Under the pieces are notes generated by a model. That model was not told the origin of the DNA, did no database searches, and saw nothing but the letters and a program-made list of their open reading frames with translations. The translations under genes and the position numbers were made by a program. Shown piece by piece: positions 16,721-29,467 of a DNA stretch of 64,000 nucleotides (the stretch's first letter is position 1; each line of letters opens with the position of its first letter). Source of the stretch: Lacrimispora celerecrescens (GTDB lineage: Bacteria > Bacillota > Clostridia > Lachnospirales > Lachnospiraceae). Where the stretch lies: assembly GCF_000732605.1 (NCBI RefSeq), contig NZ_JPME01000012.1, positions 62,001-126,000 on the forward strand, given 5' to 3'.

Positions 16721-17817
16721 TGAAGAACCATTCGCTTTATGATCAATTACAAGTTTTAGAACCCCAGGAAAAAGAACTGGACACAAGGGAACGTTTAAAA
16801 GCAATGGAACGCCCGCTTTTGTCCTGGTATAAGGAGCATGCCAGGGCTCTTCCCTGGAGGGACAGGCCGGAACCATACCGGGTATGGATATCGGAAATTA
16901 TGCTCCAGCAGACTAGAGTGGAGGCTGTAAAGCCGTATTTTGAACGTTTTATGGAGGCTTTACCAGGGATCAAGGATTTAGCGTCGGTGCCGGAAGACCG
17001 GTTATTGAAACTCTGGGAAGGCTTAGGCTATTACAGCAGGGCAAAAAATTTGAAGAAAACAGCAGAGCTTCTTGTAGAGCAGCAGGTCGGAGAGCTTCCG
17101 GCCTCCTACGAGGAGCTTAAAAAGCTTCCGGGAATCGGGTCTTATACCGCAGGTGCCATTGCCTCCATAGCCTTTGGCATTCCTGTTCCGGCGGTTGACG
17201 GCAATGTTTTGCGTGTGGTATCCAGGGTGACAGGCAGCAAAGAAGATATTTTAAAACAGTCAGTCAAACGCCGCATGGAAGAGGATTTAAAGGCGGTGAT
17301 GCCGGAACTGGAAGCCAGTTTTTATAATCAGGGTCTCATTGAAATCGGAGCGATTGTCTGTGTGCCAAACGGTTCGCCTCTGTGCGGTCAATGCCCCCTG
17401 GCCTCTATCTGCATTGCCAGGATCAAGGGACTTACCGGGGAGATTCCGGTGAAAACCCCCAAAAAGGCCCGCAGGGCGGAGGATAAGACAGTTATGCTCT
17501 TATGGCAGGATGGACGAATTGCCATCCGAAAGCGGGATGATACAGGGCTTTTGGCTTCTCTTTATGAGTTTCCCAATGTGGAGGGACACTTAGATGAGGA
17601 TGCACTGCTTGCCAGACTGGGAGTAGAGGATGCTAAAATTACTCCTCTTCCTGCTGCAAAGCATGTATTCAGCCATGTGGAATGGCATATGATAGGATTT
17701 CGGATTGAACTTGGAGAACGGCCCAATGGAGATTTTTTATGGGTTACTGCGGAAGATTTAGAAAAAACTTATTCCCTGCCAGGTGCATTTAAGTCGTATA
17801 CAAAATTGATCAGGTGA
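16720..17817 (+). CDS. mutY: A/G-specific adenine DNA glycosylase
   Basis: Removes adenine mispaired with 8-oxoguanine. The 365-residue protein shows the helix-hairpin-helix with LPGIGSYTAGAIAS and the catalytic Asp in PAVDGNVLRV, the 4Fe-4S cysteines (C-x7-C-x2-C-x5-C, in VCVPNGSPLCGQCPLASIC; the first gap is one longer than the classical x6) and a C-terminal NUDIX-like domain for 8-oxoG recognition (AKHVFSHVEWHM). The ATG overlaps the birA stop by one base, so translation is coupled. The lipid kinase gene starts 4 nt after it. Confidence 0.95.
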   Translation: MKNHSLYDQLQVLEPQEKELDTRERLKAMERPLLSWYKEHARALPWRDRPEPYRVWISEIMLQQTRVEAVKPYFERFMEALPGIKDLASVPEDRLLKLWEGLGYYSRAKNLKKTAELLVEQQVGELPASYEELKKLPGIGSYTAGAIASIAFGIPVPAVDGNVLRVVSRVTGSKEDILKQSVKRRMEEDLKAVMPELEASFYNQGLIEIGAIVCVPNGSPLCGQCPLASICIARIKGLTGEIPVKTPKKARRAEDKTVMLLWQDGRIAIRKRDDTGLLASLYEFPNVEGHLDEDALLARLGVEDAKITPLPAAKHVFSHVEWHMIGFRIELGERPNGDFLWVTAEDLEKTYSLPGAFKSYTKLIR

Positions 17818-17821
17818 TATA

Positions 17822-18724
17822 ATGAAAAAGATTCTATTTATATTTAATCCGCGTTCCGGGAAAGCTCAGATCAGAAATAAGCTGATGGATATCCTGGATA
17901 TATTCGCAAAGGCCGGTTATGAATTGTCGGTTCATGTAACACAGCGGACAGGTGATGCAATGGAGGCTGCTGCGGCATATGGGGATCGTGTTGATCTGGT
18001 TGTTTGCAGCGGGGGAGACGGAACTTTGAATGAAACCATAAGCGGTCTCATGAAATTAGATCATATTCCGGACTTGGGGTACATCCCTGCTGGTTCCACC
18101 AATGATTTTGCCTCCAGCTTAAAGATTTCCAAAAGCATGGTAAAAGCGGCGGAAGCGGCGGTTTTTGGCGAACCCTATTCCATTGATATTGGCTGTTTCT
18201 GTGGGGACAGGTACTTTGTTTATATTGCCGCGTTCGGGGCTTTTACAGAGGTTTCTTATTTAACCCCTCAGGATAAGAAGAATGTTCTGGGGCATCAGGC
18301 GTATATGCTGGAAGGCATGAAGAGTCTTGCTTCCATAAAGTCCTATGAGATGCGGATCGAGTGTGACGAGCTGACACTGGAAGGGGAGTTTATTTTCGGC
18401 ATGATAACCAATACGATGAGCGTCGGGGGCTTTAAAGGACTTGTGACACAGGATGTGGCTCTTGACGACGGCGAATTTGAAGTGCTGTTAATTCGAACAC
18501 CCAAAACTCCTCTTGATTTGACCAACATCATTAATTATATGTTTCTGAAGGAAGAACCAAATGAATACGTCCATAAATTTCGGACAAGGTCTTTGAGAAT
18601 TCTATCGGAAGAGCCTATTGACTGGGTATTAGATGGGGAATTCGGCGGGACCAGGAGGGAAGTAAATATCATTAATTTAAAGAAAAGAATCCGAATTATG
18701 AGGAAAACGCCGAAAAAGCAATAA
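17822..18724 (+). CDS. Diacylglycerol/lipid kinase family protein (YegS/DgkB-like)
   Basis: A 300-residue soluble kinase of the DAGK catalytic fold. It carries the nucleotide loop CSGGDGTLNE and the second conserved loop PAGSTNDFASSL. Members phosphorylate diacylglycerol or related lipids, linking lipoteichoic acid or phospholipid turnover to phosphatidic acid; the exact substrate is unknown. GTGATATA before ATG 17822 gives a modest ribosome site at a 4-nt gap from mutY, so it is the last gene of the argF-birA-mutY run. A terminator overlaps its stop codon. Confidence 0.88.
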   Translation: MKKILFIFNPRSGKAQIRNKLMDILDIFAKAGYELSVHVTQRTGDAMEAAAAYGDRVDLVVCSGGDGTLNETISGLMKLDHIPDLGYIPAGSTNDFASSLKISKSMVKAAEAAVFGEPYSIDIGCFCGDRYFVYIAAFGAFTEVSYLTPQDKKNVLGHQAYMLEGMKSLASIKSYEMRIECDELTLEGEFIFGMITNTMSVGGFKGLVTQDVALDDGEFEVLLIRTPKTPLDLTNIINYMFLKEEPNEYVHKFRTRSLRILSEEPIDWVLDGEFGGTRREVNIINLKKRIRIMRKTPKKQ

Positions 18725-18738
18725 AACTGCTTTTTTGG
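18710..18738 (+). terminator. Terminator overlapping the lipid-kinase stop
   Basis: An 11-bp stem (18710-18720 with 18728-18738, one G-U) in which the T run forms part of the right arm. Confidence 0.6.
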
Positions 18739-18748
18739 CAGAAATATG

Positions 18749-18777
18749 TTGAAATATGGATTCCGGTAGTATATAAT
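18749..18777 (+). promoter_or_regulatory. rpoD promoter
   Basis: TTGAAA (18749-18754), 17-nt spacer, TATAAT (18772-18777), about 50 nt before the GTG start. Confidence 0.75.
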
Positions 18778-18828
18778 GAAAAGTTGTGTGGGCTTTATGT
18801 ATACCTCTTAGCGAAAGGACGTTATTAA

Positions 18829-19968
18829 GTGGAAAAGGATAATTTTTTAGATAAGCTTGGAAAACTGGTCGAACTTGCAAAAACGAAGCATAATGCGTTG
18901 GACGTAACGGAGATTAATAACTTCTTTATGGGGGAAGAACTGACAACAGAGCAGATGGATCAGATTTATACGTACCTGGAGAATCGCGGCGTAGACGTGA
19001 TCCCGGTCATTGACGATTCCGTTTTAACTGATGATGTGCTCATGTCAGACGACCTGCTTTTGGATGATGATCTTGATGACGGCTTTAAGGAAATGGATGA
19101 AGAAGATATTGATCTTGATGCCATTGACTTGCTGGAGGGCATCGGAACGGAAGACCCTGTCCGCATGTACCTGAAGGAAATTGGCACGGTACCTCTTTTG
19201 AATGCAGAGGAAGAACTGCGCCTTGCTAAGAGAAAAGCGGATGGCGATGATGATGCCAAAGAGCGCTTGATCGAAGCAAACCTTCGCCTTGTGGTCAGCA
19301 TTGCAAAGCGTTATACAGGTCGTGGAATGAGTTTCCTTGATTTGGTTCAGGAAGGGAATTTAGGCCTTATTAAAGGTGTGGAAAAATTTGATTATACCAA
19401 AGGATATAAATTAAGTACATATGCTACTTGGTGGATACGCCAGTCTGTGACCAGAGCCCTTGCAGACCAGGCCAGAACAATCCGTGTGCCTGTGCATATG
19501 GTAGAGACAATTAATAAAATGTCCAAGATGCAGAGAAAGCTGACTCTTGAGCTTGGATATGAGCCGTCTGTTTCAGAACTGGCGGAAGCTCTTGACATGA
19601 CAGAAGATAAGGTAATGGAGATCATGCAGATCGCCAGAGAACCTGCATCCCTTGAAACTCCTATCGGTGAAGAAGATGATTCAAACCTGGGAGATTTCGT
19701 GGCTGATAATAATGTTGTAACTCCGGAAGGCAATGTAGAATCCGTTATGCTGAGAGAGCACATTGATGCTCTTCTTGGAGATTTAAAGGAGAGAGAGCGC
19801 CAGGTGATCGTACTCAGATTTGGTTTGGAAGATGGCCATCCCCGTACTTTGGAAGAAGTTGGGAAAGAGTTTAATGTTACACGGGAGCGAATTAGGCAGA
19901 TAGAAGCGAAAGCTCTTAGAAAGCTTAGAAATCCTGTTCGAAGTAAAAGGATCAGGGATTTCCTATAG
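18829..19968 (+). CDS. rpoD: Primary RNA polymerase sigma factor (SigA/RpoD)
   Basis: The vegetative sigma-70 factor, 379 residues. It has an acidic N-terminal region 1.1 ([19 protein letters not shown]), region 1.2 ([11 protein letters not shown]), region 2 with [13 protein letters not shown] for -10 melting, region 3, and region 4.2 with [19 protein letters not shown] for the -35. All regions are complete and match clostridial SigA. GTG 18829 has GAAAGGA 9 nt upstream. dnaG, a common upstream neighbour, is absent here; the gene has its own promoter and terminator. Confidence 0.97.
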   Translation: MEKDNFLDKLGKLVELAKTKHNALDVTEINNFFMGEELTTEQMDQIYTYLENRGVDVIPVIDDSVLTDDVLMSDDLLLDDDLDDGFKEMDEEDIDLDAIDLLEGIGTEDPVRMYLKEIGTVPLLNAEEELRLAKRKADGDDDAKERLIEANLRLVVSIAKRYTGRGMSFLDLVQEGNLGLIKGVEKFDYTKGYKLSTYATWWIRQSVTRALADQARTIRVPVHMVETINKMSKMQRKLTLELGYEPSVSELAEALDMTEDKVMEIMQIAREPASLETPIGEEDDSNLGDFVADNNVVTPEGNVESVMLREHIDALLGDLKERERQVIVLRFGLEDGHPRTLEEVGKEFNVTRERIRQIEAKALRKLRNPVRSKRIRDFL

Positions 19969-19976
19969 GAAACAAG

Positions 19977-20007
19977 AGGCGTGGCAGGCTACTGCAGACG
20001 CCTTTTT
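19977..20007 (+). terminator. Terminator after rpoD
   Basis: AGGCGT (19977-19982) pairs with ACGCCT (19998-20003), with an inner GCAG/CTGC stem, followed by TTTTT. Confidence 0.8.
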
Positions 20008-20039
20008 GTGCTTTTGAAAACAGCAGGGAAGGAGCTACC

Positions 20040-20675
20040 ATGAACCAGAGGAATTATCAGAAGGAATTGGATCAGGTCATTGCAGGATTGGAGGAGCAGG
20101 GAAAAGTCCCCAGGCTGCTTTTGCACAGTTGTTGTGCGCCGTGCAGCAGTTATGTGCTGGAATATTTATCCCGCTATTTTGAAATAACCGTGTATTTCTA
20201 TAATCCCAATATAGATCAGCCGGAGGAATACAAAAGAAGGGTGAAAGAGCAGCAAAGACTTATTGCATCTATGGATTTTATTCATCCTGTAACTTTGGAA
20301 ACAGGAGCTTATGAACCGGAAGAATTTCACCGGATTGTGAGAGGTCTTGAAAAGGAGCCGGAAGGCGGCGCCAGATGTTTTAAATGCTATGAACTGCGCC
20401 TTCAGGAGGCGGCAAAGGTTGCTCAGGCCGGACGCTTCGACTATTTCACTACCACTCTGTCCATAAGCCCTTTAAAGAATGCGGAAAAGCTCAATGAGAT
20501 CGGTGAGAAGCTTGCAAAGGAGTATCGTGTCCCTTATCTTCCCTCTGATTTCAAGAAAAAAAATGGATATAAGCGGTCTGTAGAGCTTTCTGAGAAGTAT
20601 AATCTATACAGACAGGATTACTGTGGCTGTATCTATTCCCAGAAAGAAAGGCAGAAGCTTTCGGAAATTTCCTAA
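20040..20675 (+). CDS. queH: Epoxyqueuosine reductase QueH
   Basis: Reduces epoxyqueuosine to queuosine in the tRNA wobble base; QueH is the cobalamin-independent alternative to QueG. The 211-residue protein has the two diagnostic Cys-Cys sites: HSCCAPCSSY near the N-terminus, and CFKCYELRL, plus the late YCGCIYS. The remainder is a PP-loop-like fold (ISPLKNAEKLNEIG). All metal-binding cysteines are present. Start ATG 20040 follows GGAAGGAG. It is just downstream of the rpoD terminator; its own promoter is not obvious. Confidence 0.9.
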   Translation: MNQRNYQKELDQVIAGLEEQGKVPRLLLHSCCAPCSSYVLEYLSRYFEITVYFYNPNIDQPEEYKRRVKEQQRLIASMDFIHPVTLETGAYEPEEFHRIVRGLEKEPEGGARCFKCYELRLQEAAKVAQAGRFDYFTTTLSISPLKNAEKLNEIGEKLAKEYRVPYLPSDFKKKNGYKRSVELSEKYNLYRQDYCGCIYSQKERQKLSEIS

Positions 20676-20721
20676 ACAAGAAAATGCTTTGTAAAATATG
20701 TAAAAGACATACGGGTTTGTC

Positions 20722-20750
20722 TTGACACAAATTGGATATTGTAATAAAAT
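20722..20750 (+). promoter_or_regulatory. ptsH promoter
   Basis: Near-consensus TTGACA (20722-20727), 17-nt spacer, TAAAAT (20745-20750), 47 nt before the ATG. Confidence 0.8.
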
Positions 20751-20796
20751 TAACTGCAAGGAGTATAAAAAAATTGAGGATAAAGGAGATTATGAT

Positions 20797-21063
20797 ATGT
20801 TATCAAAAACACTGACCGTAGTAAATCCATCCGGGCTTCATTTAAGACCAGCAGGGGTTCTGTCTCAGACAGCTATGAAATTTAAATCCGATGTAATTAT
20901 CGAATATGGAGAGAAGAGAATCGTTGCTAAGAGCGTGTTAAACGTTATGGCAGCTGGAATTAAGTGCGGAACAGAGATTAAATTGATCTGTGAAGGCGAA
21001 GATGAGGCAGCAGCAATGAAAACCATGACGGAAGCGATTGAAAGCGGCCTTGGAGAAATGTAA
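20797..21063 (+). CDS. ptsH: Phosphocarrier protein HPr
   Basis: An 88-residue HPr-fold protein. His15 in the context NPSGLHLRPAG is the site phosphorylated by enzyme I, and Ser46 in VAKSVLNVM is the HPr-kinase site, so both the transport and the catabolite-control functions look intact. The residue three after Ser46 is Asn where classical HPr has Gly, a small deviation. TAAAGGAGA precedes ATG 20797; the in-frame open stretch upstream contains the promoter and is not coding. It stands alone, without ptsI, between its own promoter and terminator. Confidence 0.93.
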   Translation: MLSKTLTVVNPSGLHLRPAGVLSQTAMKFKSDVIIEYGEKRIVAKSVLNVMAAGIKCGTEIKLICEGEDEAAAMKTMTEAIESGLGEM

Positions 21064-21094
21064 TCCAGTTTTTGTTTTATGAAAAAGTTAGTAT

Positions 21095-21126
21095 AAGCCC
21101 TGGGAAGAGATTCCCGGGGCTTTTTC
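21095..21126 (+). terminator. Terminator after ptsH
   Basis: A 12-bp stem (21095-21106 with 21111-21122, one G-U) with a GAGA loop and a T run. Confidence 0.85.
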
Positions 21127-21462
21127 TGTGTAAAAAAGGGCGGAATATGCAGGGGTATCCATTTGAAGGCTTTGAAAAAGAAGTATAGACTTAATTATTG
21201 AAAGCGCGAGCTTCAAATAATTAGAAATTTTCACCAGAGTTTTAAAAAGGTTTGAGAGTTGTACCATATCAGGAGAAAAAATATCATTGAAAGCTATAAT
21301 TATAAGAATATATCTACATATATATCGAGATTTCAAATTATCTGAAAACTTAAGAATAAAATACGTTTACAAGAGGAAAAAAATGTAGTATTATCAACTA
21401 AAAATTTACTGTTACCCATTGGCACCCAAAAGCATGGGCAGGAAAGAGGAAAGGAAGAGGTT
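21127..21462 (+). promoter_or_regulatory. Long A/T-rich region before gltB with dyads and a candidate promoter
   Basis: No gene is seen in these 336 nt. An imperfect 14-bp dyad (21192-21205 with 21210-21223, TAATTATTGAAAGC / GCTTCAAATAATTA) and a second one (TTTCA-N7-TGAAA, about 21330-21346) could bind a LysR-type regulator such as GltC; this is inference. A candidate promoter is TTGAAA (21287-21292), 16 nt, TATATC (21309-21314). The last 40 nt contain one copy of a short repeat that also occurs twice near 55.6 kb. Confidence 0.4.
21425..21452 (+). repeat. Short dispersed repeat, copy A
   Basis: 28 nt with a CCCAAAAGCATGGG hairpin-like motif followed by CAGGAAAGAGGAAA. It is shared with copies B (55610-55654) and C (55663-55707) and lies directly before the gltB ribosome site. 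Confidence 0.6.
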
Positions 21463-26022
<4,560 letters not shown>

Positions 26023-26035
26023 GGAGGAGCAGATC

Positions 26036-27523
26036 ATGGGAAAGCCAACAGGATTTTTAGAATATAGCAGAAAAACAGGAAAAGCGGTAGAACCCAAGAC
26101 TCGTATTAAGAGTTATAACGAGTTTCACCTGCCTCTTTCTGAGAAAGAACAAAAATGCCAGGGTGCACGCTGCATGGACTGCGGCGTCCCCTTCTGCCAG
26201 TCCGGTGTGATCTTAAAGGGCATGGTTTCCGGCTGCCCACTTAATAACTTGATCCCGGAATGGAATGAGCTTGTATACACAGGGACTTGGCAGCAGGCTT
26301 ATAACAGGCTGAAAAAAACCAACAGCTTTCCGGAATTTACCGCCAGGGTGTGCCCGGCTCCCTGTGAAGCCGCATGTACCTGCGGCTTAAATGGAGATCC
26401 GGTAAGCATCAAGGAAAATGAGTATGCCATCATTGAACGTGCTTATGAAAGCGGCATAGCAGGCCCTGTTCCGCCAAAGATCCGCACCGGGAAAAAAGTA
26501 GCCGTCATCGGTTCCGGTCCGGCAGGTCTTGCAGCGGCAGACCAGCTGAACAAACGAGGGCACAGCGTTACCGTATTGGAAAGAGAGGACCGCATAGGTG
26601 GTCTTCTCATGTATGGGATACCCAACATGAAAATGGAAAAGCAAGTCATAGACCGGAAAGTGGAGATTATGAAGCAGGAAGGTGTGACGTTCTTTACAGG
26701 CTCTGATATCGGAAAAACCCAGAAGGCGAAAGAACTATTAAAGGAGTATGACCGTATCATCCTGGCCTGCGGGGCTTCCAACCCAAGGGATTTAAATGTC
26801 CCGGGAAGAGATGCTGAGGGGATATATTTTGCAGTGGATTTCTTAAAGTCCACCACAAAAAGCCTGCTGAATTCCAACTTGCAGGATAATAGCTATATAT
26901 CAGCAAAAGGAAAGCACGTCATTGTCATCGGCGGCGGCGACACTGGAAATGACTGTGTGGGAACGGTTATCCGCCATGGCTGTGCTTCTGTTACCCAGCT
27001 TGAGATGCTGCCAAAGCTCCCTGATAAAAGAACCCCTGATAATAACTGGCCCGAATGGCCGAAAGTATTGAAAACTGATTACGGCCAGGAAGAATCCATT
27101 GCCGTATTCGGAAAGGATCCCAGGGCATATCAGACCACGGTAAAGGAGTTTATCAAGGATAAGTCCGGCAAAGTAGTGAAAGCTGTGCTGGTGGGATTAG
27201 AACCAAAGACAGACGAAAAAACCGGCCGCACGAACATGGTACCCGTAGCCGGCAGTGAAAAAGAAGTTCCGGCGGATATTGTTTTGATTGCGGCAGGATT
27301 TCTGGGCGCACAGACTTATGTTGCTGATGCTTTTGGCGTGAAGTTAAACGGCAGAAGTAATGTGGAGACGGAAGACGGGAAATATAAAACGAACGTGGAT
27401 AAGGTGTTTGCGGCCGGAGATATGCGCCGTGGACAATCGCTGGTCGTTTGGGCGATCAGAGAGGGCCGGGAAGTGGCTAAGGAAGTAGATATCAGTTTAA
27501 TGGGGTACTCCAACCTGGCATAG
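26036..27523 (+). CDS. gltD: Glutamate synthase (NADPH), small subunit
   Basis: Supplies electrons from NADPH to GltB through FAD and two 4Fe-4S clusters. The 495-residue protein has N-terminal cluster cysteines (CQGARCMDCGVPFC, GCPLNNLIPEW, then VCPAPCEAACTCG), the FAD Rossmann motif GSGPAGLAAA, the NADPH motif GGGDTGNDC and the C-terminal FAD motif AAGDMRRGQSLVVWAI. ATG 26036 has GAGGAGGAG upstream; the in-frame ATG at 25991 lies inside gltB. A strong terminator closes the operon. Confidence 0.96.
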   Translation: MGKPTGFLEYSRKTGKAVEPKTRIKSYNEFHLPLSEKEQKCQGARCMDCGVPFCQSGVILKGMVSGCPLNNLIPEWNELVYTGTWQQAYNRLKKTNSFPEFTARVCPAPCEAACTCGLNGDPVSIKENEYAIIERAYESGIAGPVPPKIRTGKKVAVIGSGPAGLAAADQLNKRGHSVTVLEREDRIGGLLMYGIPNMKMEKQVIDRKVEIMKQEGVTFFTGSDIGKTQKAKELLKEYDRIILACGASNPRDLNVPGRDAEGIYFAVDFLKSTTKSLLNSNLQDNSYISAKGKHVIVIGGGDTGNDCVGTVIRHGCASVTQLEMLPKLPDKRTPDNNWPEWPKVLKTDYGQEESIAVFGKDPRAYQTTVKEFIKDKSGKVVKAVLVGLEPKTDEKTGRTNMVPVAGSEKEVPADIVLIAAGFLGAQTYVADAFGVKLNGRSNVETEDGKYKTNVDKVFAAGDMRRGQSLVVWAIREGREVAKEVDISLMGYSNLA

Positions 27524-27548
27524 TTAGGAAGGAATAAACCAGGAAAGA

Positions 27549-27606
27549 AAAAGGCTTTTGTAATATAGCTGAGCGCTCAGCTATAGAACAAGAGCCTTTT
27601 TTTTCT
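27549..27606 (+). terminator. Terminator after gltBD
   Basis: A long composite hairpin: AAAAGGCTTTTGT pairs imperfectly with the ACAAGAGCC arm, enclosing a perfect ATAGCTGAGC/GCTCAGCTAT palindrome (27564-27583), then eight Ts. Confidence 0.85.
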
Positions 27607-27751
27607 TAATCAACGATCAATTCCAGTAAAACGAAAATATGATGCATCACTAGCGATTATTACAACCTGTGAAAAAACCACATTCCTTATTATAGTATTA
27701 GTGGAAGGTAACAATTGTTTTCTACAGAAGATACGGAGGGAATGGGGAAAT

Positions 27752-27865
27752 ATGAGTAAAAAACTTTTTAAAGGGTGTTTCAGAAATTGCTTTATCGGCT
27801 ACGGAATCAAAGCAACTCTTTTCATATCGGTTCTTGCCGTATATGTCATAGCCAGATGGCTTTGA
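27752..27865 (+). CDS. Possible 37-residue single-helix membrane peptide
   Basis: A short frame starting MSKKLFKG has a basic, Cys-containing N-terminus (two Cys) and one hydrophobic helix (about 20-36) ending IARWL. GGAGGG lies 11 nt upstream and a weak promoter (TGTGAA, then TATAGT at 27691-27696) precedes it. No family is recognised. It sits convergent to the FNT gene, 19 nt from its end. Coding status rests only on the ribosome site and the helix. Confidence 0.4.
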   Translation: MSKKLFKGCFRNCFIGYGIKATLFISVLAVYVIARWL

Positions 27866-27884
27866 ATTAAATGGAAAAAGCATC

Positions 27885-28511
27885 CTAATGGAGGAGGGAA
27901 GCCTCTTCACTAAGATATTTTTTTGCTAAAGGAATGAGGCTTCCCCCTACCAAATTTCCTGCAGAAATAACCATTATATAAAGGAATGCTTTTGCACCCC
28001 AGGCATTTCCCATAGTAAAATAAAACATATCTGCTATGCTATGCTCATATCCGGAAAGGATGAATACCATAACCGGTAAGACCAAAGATAAATATCTTCC
28101 AATACCGTCTTTTATGGTTTGATATCCTACCACTGCGATGCACATCATAATACCGCACATGACTGCCATGATAAACGTGCTGAACAGGGTGTCCGACAGC
28201 TTCATATTCACAAGTTCTCTTGTATGATCTATGAGTTTGGCCAGTTTGGTATGTCTGAATACAATCCCGGCTCCAACCGTTCCCACAAAATTCCCTATGT
28301 ATACAATAAGTATTGTTGATAAATAGGAAGGCTTTTCATTAACAATATAACATACCTTTCCAGTGTACAGATTAAAACCAAAGGAATATATGGTAAATAA
28401 TCCGATTGAAAATAAAAAGGAACCAGCGATGTGGTTTTCGAGAGTTAAATAAATGACTCCGCCCATACTGATGGCAATCCCGGCTATAATCGCGTTAATA
28501 AATGTTTTCAT
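27885..28511 (-). CDS. Formate/nitrite transporter (FNT) family channel, short form
   Basis: A 208-residue polytopic membrane protein with the FNT features: GSFLFSIGLFTIYSFGFNLYTG around the broken second helix, CGIMMCIAVVGYQ, the conserved SGYEHSIADMFYF with the pore histidine, and a GNLVGGSLIPL repeat. FNT channels pass formate, nitrite, lactate or hydrosulfide as pentamers. Usual members are 250-280 residues; this one lacks the N-terminal cytoplasmic helix, but all pore motifs are kept. AAGGGAG precedes the ATG on its strand. The substrate cannot be assigned. It is adjacent to, but transcribed away from, the agr locus. Confidence 0.85.
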   Translation of the reverse strand: MKTFINAIIAGIAISMGGVIYLTLENHIAGSFLFSIGLFTIYSFGFNLYTGKVCYIVNEKPSYLSTILIVYIGNFVGTVGAGIVFRHTKLAKLIDHTRELVNMKLSDTLFSTFIMAVMCGIMMCIAVVGYQTIKDGIGRYLSLVLPVMVFILSGYEHSIADMFYFTMGNAWGAKAFLYIMVISAGNLVGGSLIPLAKKYLSEEASLLH

Positions 28512-28665
28512 TGGTGAATACTCCCTTTTCTTTTTTAGAACGTTTGCCTTGACTGCAAAAAAGGTCTTTGCATGGCCACGTCATATTATAGCATAAGAAA
28601 AGAGGTTTACAAGAAGAATCTTCTTATTGAGATATTTTCCTGGTTCAGAGATAAAATACAAAAAT

Positions 28666-28695
28666 GTTCACACTCGCACAATGACTAAAATTGTG
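28666..28695 (+). promoter_or_regulatory. Element upstream of agrA shared with the agrD promoter
   Basis: GTTCACACTCGCACAAT repeats the GTTCAC and ACTCGCACAAT words found before agrD (30813-30839), and CACAAT-N7-ATTGTG forms a dyad (28677-28695). A TAAAAT at 28652-28657 could be a -10 with TTGAGA 19 nt upstream. This suggests autoregulation by the agr response regulator. Confidence 0.4.
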
Positions 28696-28738
28696 GGAAT
28701 CTAACAAAGGGTGAATTGGATGAAAAAAAGGTGGGCAT

Positions 28739-29467
28739 ATGCTGAAAATAGCGATTTGTGATGATGAACAAATAGTTTGTGCTGATATAGAAAAAATTAT
28801 TTTGGATTTTAAAAAAGAATCCGGTCTGGATTTGGAGGTCGAGGTATTTAATTCAGGGACTGATTTATTTAAATTTATAGAAAATGAAAATACATTTGAT
28901 TTAATATTTTTAGATATTGAAATGCAGGATTTAAATGGTATTCAAATTGGGATCAAACTTCGAAACGAACTGGAAGATTATGTTACAAAGATAGTGTACA
29001 TATCTTCAAAAGATAACTATGACCGTCAACTGTTCGAAGTGCAGCCCATGCACTTTTTATCCAAACCGATAGATAAAGAGAAAATTATTGCTGATATTAA
29101 ATTAGCATTAAAAATTCTGGGGAAGAGCGGTGGTGTATTTTCGTACAAAATAGGGCATAGCGTTCACAAGATTCCTATAAAAGATATCTTATATTTTGAA
29201 AGTATGGACAGGGAAATAAAATTAGTTTCAATAAAAGGTACAGTTTATTTTTATGATACGATAGAAGCGGTTTTATCGCAGGTTTCCAGCTTTCAATTTA
29301 TTCAAATTCATAGATCCTTCATCATAAACTATGCTTATGTATCTAAATTTAGATATGAGGAAGTTATAATGCAGAATGGTGAGTGCCTGCTTATAAGCCA
29401 GCGTAGAAGGAAAGATGTCAGAGATCTGCTTATATCATATGAGAAGGAGGAAACTCAGTGCAACTAA
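28739..29467 (+). CDS. agrA: AgrA-type LytTR response regulator
   Basis: A 242-residue regulator with a receiver domain (acidic pocket CDDE near 7-10, phospho-acceptor Asp59 in IFLDIEM, Lys near SKPIDKE) and a LytTR DNA-binding domain (about 135-235, with HSVHKIPIKDILYFES and FIQIHRSFIINYAYV). LytTR regulators bind short direct repeats about 21-22 bp apart, and such repeats lie before agrD. ATG 28739 follows AAAAAGGTGG. The 3' end overlaps the agrC start by 10 nt, so the two are coupled. The assignment to agr rather than a generic LytTR pair rests on agrC, agrD and agrB next to it. Confidence 0.9.
   Translation: MLKIAICDDEQIVCADIEKIILDFKKESGLDLEVEVFNSGTDLFKFIENENTFDLIFLDIEMQDLNGIQIGIKLRNELEDYVTKIVYISSKDNYDRQLFEVQPMHFLSKPIDKEKIIADIKLALKILGKSGGVFSYKIGHSVHKIPIKDILYFESMDREIKLVSIKGTVYFYDTIEAVLSQVSSFQFIQIHRSFIINYAYVSKFRYEEVIMQNGECLLISQRRRKDVRDLLISYEKEETQCN

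Noticed and set aside
18966-19301. Ser-rich 111-codon open frame antisense to rpoD
   Set aside because: Arises from the acidic Asp/Glu codons of sigma region 1.1 read backwards; no ribosome site.
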